Source: Planctomycetota bacterium (GTDB taxonomy: Bacteria; Planctomycetota; Planctomycetia; Gemmatales; Gemmataceae). Taken from it: 34,899 nucleotides of DNA. This document shows, piece after piece, positions 32,994 to 34,899 of this stretch. The notes beneath the pieces are model-generated. The model was not told where the DNA came from. It saw only the letters and a list, made by a program, of their open reading frames with translations, and did no database searches. How positions within the stretch are numbered: position 1 is the first letter of the stretch; the number at the start of each line of letters is the position of its first letter. The translations under genes were made by a program, and so were the position numbers. The DNA lies in the NCBI GenBank assembly GCA_021809185.1, contig JAKBAI010000022.1:1-34899 (forward strand). The letters run 5' to 3'.

Positions 32994-34899
32994 TCAAGTT
33001 TTATCCGAAATTAAAATGATCATGGAATGCTCGGCAACAAGATAAGTAGAATCAAAAGCGACAATCGGGCCAGCCCCTTCTTCATAAAAATCTTGAGGAG
33101 TCGGTTTAGCCGTATCGACGAGAAGATGCCAAGGTTGGCGAGATGCCGAAGGGGGGATCTTAAAAGGGAGTGGCTTTTCCCAAGCATTGAAGGCCAAATA
33201 AAAATCATTATCTGGGTGGTAATCTCGATCAAATTCTCGACTAGTGAAGCGGCCATCGAGGCTCATGGCGATGGCATGAGACAGAAAGCCAAAATCGGGT
33301 TGGCGTGGTTCGATGCCGTGCCAAAGAATATCGGCAAGCCCCTCAAAAGATTTTTCGTGGTCATGGAGGTGTTGATTCGTTGAGGGGAGATCGATCTCAT
33401 TGCTATCGATCGTTCGCGGATCGATAGGACCGTCATAAATTTTCCTAGGTTCCGGAGGAATGAGAAAGGCCCCATGGAAAAATCGTTTTCTTCGAAAAAC
33501 AGGATGCGCTTTTCTCAGGGCAATCATTTTTTGCACGAATCGAAAGAAGTTTTTGTTGATTGTTGCCAGTTTCCAATCGACCCAGCTCAGTTCATTATCC
33601 TGGCACCAGGCATTGTTATTGCCCTGTTGAGTTCGCAAAAACTCATCCCCGCCTAAGATCATTGGTATCCCTTGGGAAATGAGAAGAGAAGCCATGAGAT
33701 TTTTGGCATCGCGCACACGCGCTTCGATTATTTTTGAATTTCGAGTTGCCCCCTCGATTCCATGATTCCAACTGTAATTTTCATTCATCCCATCGCGATT
33801 ATCCTCCCCATTGGCTTCGTTATGTTTCTGGTTATAAGACAATAAATCCCAGAGAGTGAAGCCATCGTGACAGGTAATAAAATTGATCGAATGTCTGGGA
33901 GTGCGGCCATTCCATTCATATAGATCGGCACTGCCACAGATCCTTCGGGTGAAAGCTTCAATCTGACCGTTGTCTCCTTTCCAGAATCGGCGCATATCAT
34001 CTCGGTAACGGCCATTCCATTCGCTCCAGCGCCGCCCGTACGGAAAAGTTCCAACCTGATAAGCCCCACCAGCATCCCAAGGTTCTGCAATCAGTTTAGT
34101 ATCTGCTAAGACTCCATCTTCGGCAATCATTTCCACTACTGGAGGTTCCAGCATGAGATTGCCATTTTGATCACGTCCCAAAATCGACGCTAGATCAAAA
34201 CGCAACCCATCGATGTGCATATCGCCAACCCAGAAGCGCAAACAGGTTAAAATAAGATGGCGCACAACCGGATGATTGCAATTGACCGTATTCCCACAAC
34301 CGGTGTAATTGAGATACTTCCCTTCAGAGGAAAGCATATAATACATGGAATTGTCTAAGCCACGAAAAGAGAATGTTCGACCGCGATCGTCCCCCTCCCC
34401 CGTATGGTTGAAAACAACATCCAGAATTACCTCGATCCCTGCTTCGTGAAAGGCTTTGACCATATCCCGAAATTCGTAAATCTGCCCATGATTGATCGCG
34501 GTTGCGGCATAAGAGCTTTTTGGTGCGGCAAAAGCAATACTGTTGTAGCCCCAAAAATTACGATTCCGTTCTCCTGTTTTTGGATTCACAAACGGACAAT
34601 CGCATTCATCAAATTCATGAATCGGCAATAACTCGACAGCGGTTATACCCAGCGATTTTAGATAAGGGATTTTCTCCTGCAAACCAAGAAAGGTTCCCGG
34701 CGCAGAAACCCCTGCGGAAGGATGGCAAGTAAATCCTCGCACATGTAATTCGTAAATGATCGAATCTTCGGATAGAATTCTTGGTGGAGTATCCACTTCC
34801 CAATCGTAACGTTGTGAACTGCGAAGAAATAGACTTCGCCGACCGGTACGCTTAGGATCGGATTCGCATGTCCCTGCCCAAATGGCCCAATCCGTTAAA
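32994..34899 (-). CDS. glgX: Glycogen debranching enzyme (isoamylase type), 5' part beyond the window
   Basis: The frame stays open to the window edge: upstream of the GTG at 34796, translation continues as WAIWAGTCESDPKRTGRRSLF...RYDWEVDTPPR, which fits the linker between the N-terminal CBM48 domain and the barrel. The GTG is therefore internal and the gene is truncated by the window. The GH13_11 barrel is clear: IYELHVRGFT, EVILDVVFNHTGEGD, DGLRFDLASILGR (nucleophile Asp), LIAEPWDAGG (acid Glu), FITCHDGFTLWDLLSYN, and ILGGDEFLRTQQGNNNAWCQDN. The enzyme cuts alpha-1,6 branches of limit dextrins in the cytoplasm. The C-terminal region near the end carries a longer, polar insert (about IDPRTIDSNEIDLPSTN) than I expect. 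No other glg genes are visible. Confidence 0.94.
   Translation of the reverse strand, partial: LTDWAIWAGTCESDPKRTGRRSLFLRSSQRYDWEVDTPPRILSEDSIIYELHVRGFTCHPSAGVSAPGTFLGLQEKIPYLKSLGITAVELLPIHEFDECDCPFVNPKTGERNRNFWGYNSIAFAAPKSSYAATAINHGQIYEFRDMVKAFHEAGIEVILDVVFNHTGEGDDRGRTFSFRGLDNSMYYMLSSEGKYLNYTGCGNTVNCNHPVVRHLILTCLRFWVGDMHIDGLRFDLASILGRDQNGNLMLEPPVVEMIAEDGVLADTKLIAEPWDAGGAYQVGTFPYGRRWSEWNGRYRDDMRRFWKGDNGQIEAFTRRICGSADLYEWNGRTPRHSINFITCHDGFTLWDLLSYNQKHNEANGEDNRDGMNENYSWNHGIEGATRNSKIIEARVRDAKNLMASLLISQGIPMILGGDEFLRTQQGNNNAWCQDNELSWVDWKLATINKNFFRFVQKMIALRKAHPVFRRKRFFHGAFLIPPEPRKIYDGPIDPRTIDSNEIDLPSTNQHLHDHEKSFEGLADILWHGIEPRQPDFGFLSHAIAMSLDGRFTSREFDRDYHPDNDFYLAFNAWEKPLPFKIPPSASRQPWHLLVDTAKPTPQDFYEEGAGPIVAFDSTYLVAEHSMIILISDKT

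Noticed and set aside
34794-34796. GTG at 34796 as the true start of the debranching enzyme
   Set aside because: The frame continues upstream to the window edge with residues fitting the region before the barrel, so the gene is cut by the window.

Overview
The gene content points to a member of the Planctomycetota. A DUF1549/DUF1553 cytochrome-domain protein is followed by a DUF1501 protein, a secreted protein ends in what looks like the planctomycete-specific TIGR03067 domain, and there is a large Ser/Thr kinase with a C-terminal DUF4384-like domain. Intergenic DNA is long and AT-rich, and many genes stand alone. I cannot fix the order or genus from the sequence; a Gemmatales-like lineage is only a guess.

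Layout. Positions 1-388 (-) hold the start of a family 2 glycosyltransferase cut by the window edge, followed by about 2.2 kb without a convincing gene. A small anchored hypothetical protein (2591-3091, +) converges on a minus-strand pair, an M50 site-2-type protease and a SAM methyltransferase, with a strong hairpin between them. A GntR/FCD regulator with a large internal insertion (5474-6679) precedes the DUF1549/1553-DUF1501 pair (6883-11733). A plus-strand run follows: Zn-dependent alcohol dehydrogenase, a small MITE-like element, endonuclease III (nth), peptidase T (pepT), a heavy-metal P-type ATPase with an unusual C-terminal membrane extension, and the Ser/Thr kinase. A minus-strand block follows: proA, a HEAT-like membrane-anchored protein, a small lipoprotein and a NUDIX hydrolase. 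The last part holds an aldo/keto reductase with a Tat signal (-), a STAS protein (+), the TIGR03067-type secreted protein (-), a PhnB-like VOC protein (+), a LOG-family protein (+), a CAT-anticodon tRNA (+) with odd core bases, and the 5'-truncated glycogen debranching enzyme glgX (-).

How it works together. Most genes are housekeeping or stand-alone: base excision repair, proline synthesis, peptide hydrolysis, glycogen debranching, nucleotide sanitation. No defence island, prophage or secondary-metabolite cluster is visible. The least ordinary signals are: (1) a dispersed GC-rich intergenic repeat at three loci (11752-12042, 19093-19267, 21666-21839), whose hairpins vary in the stem while often keeping a GNRA-type tetraloop; (2) the ATPase extension, with a triplicated MxxxGNxxM motif and four consecutive cysteines; (3) a roughly 150-residue insertion in the FCD domain; (4) a 159-bp MITE-like element with 12-bp terminal repeats and 5-bp flanking duplications just before nth; (5) the tRNA with non-canonical positions 8, 21 and 48.
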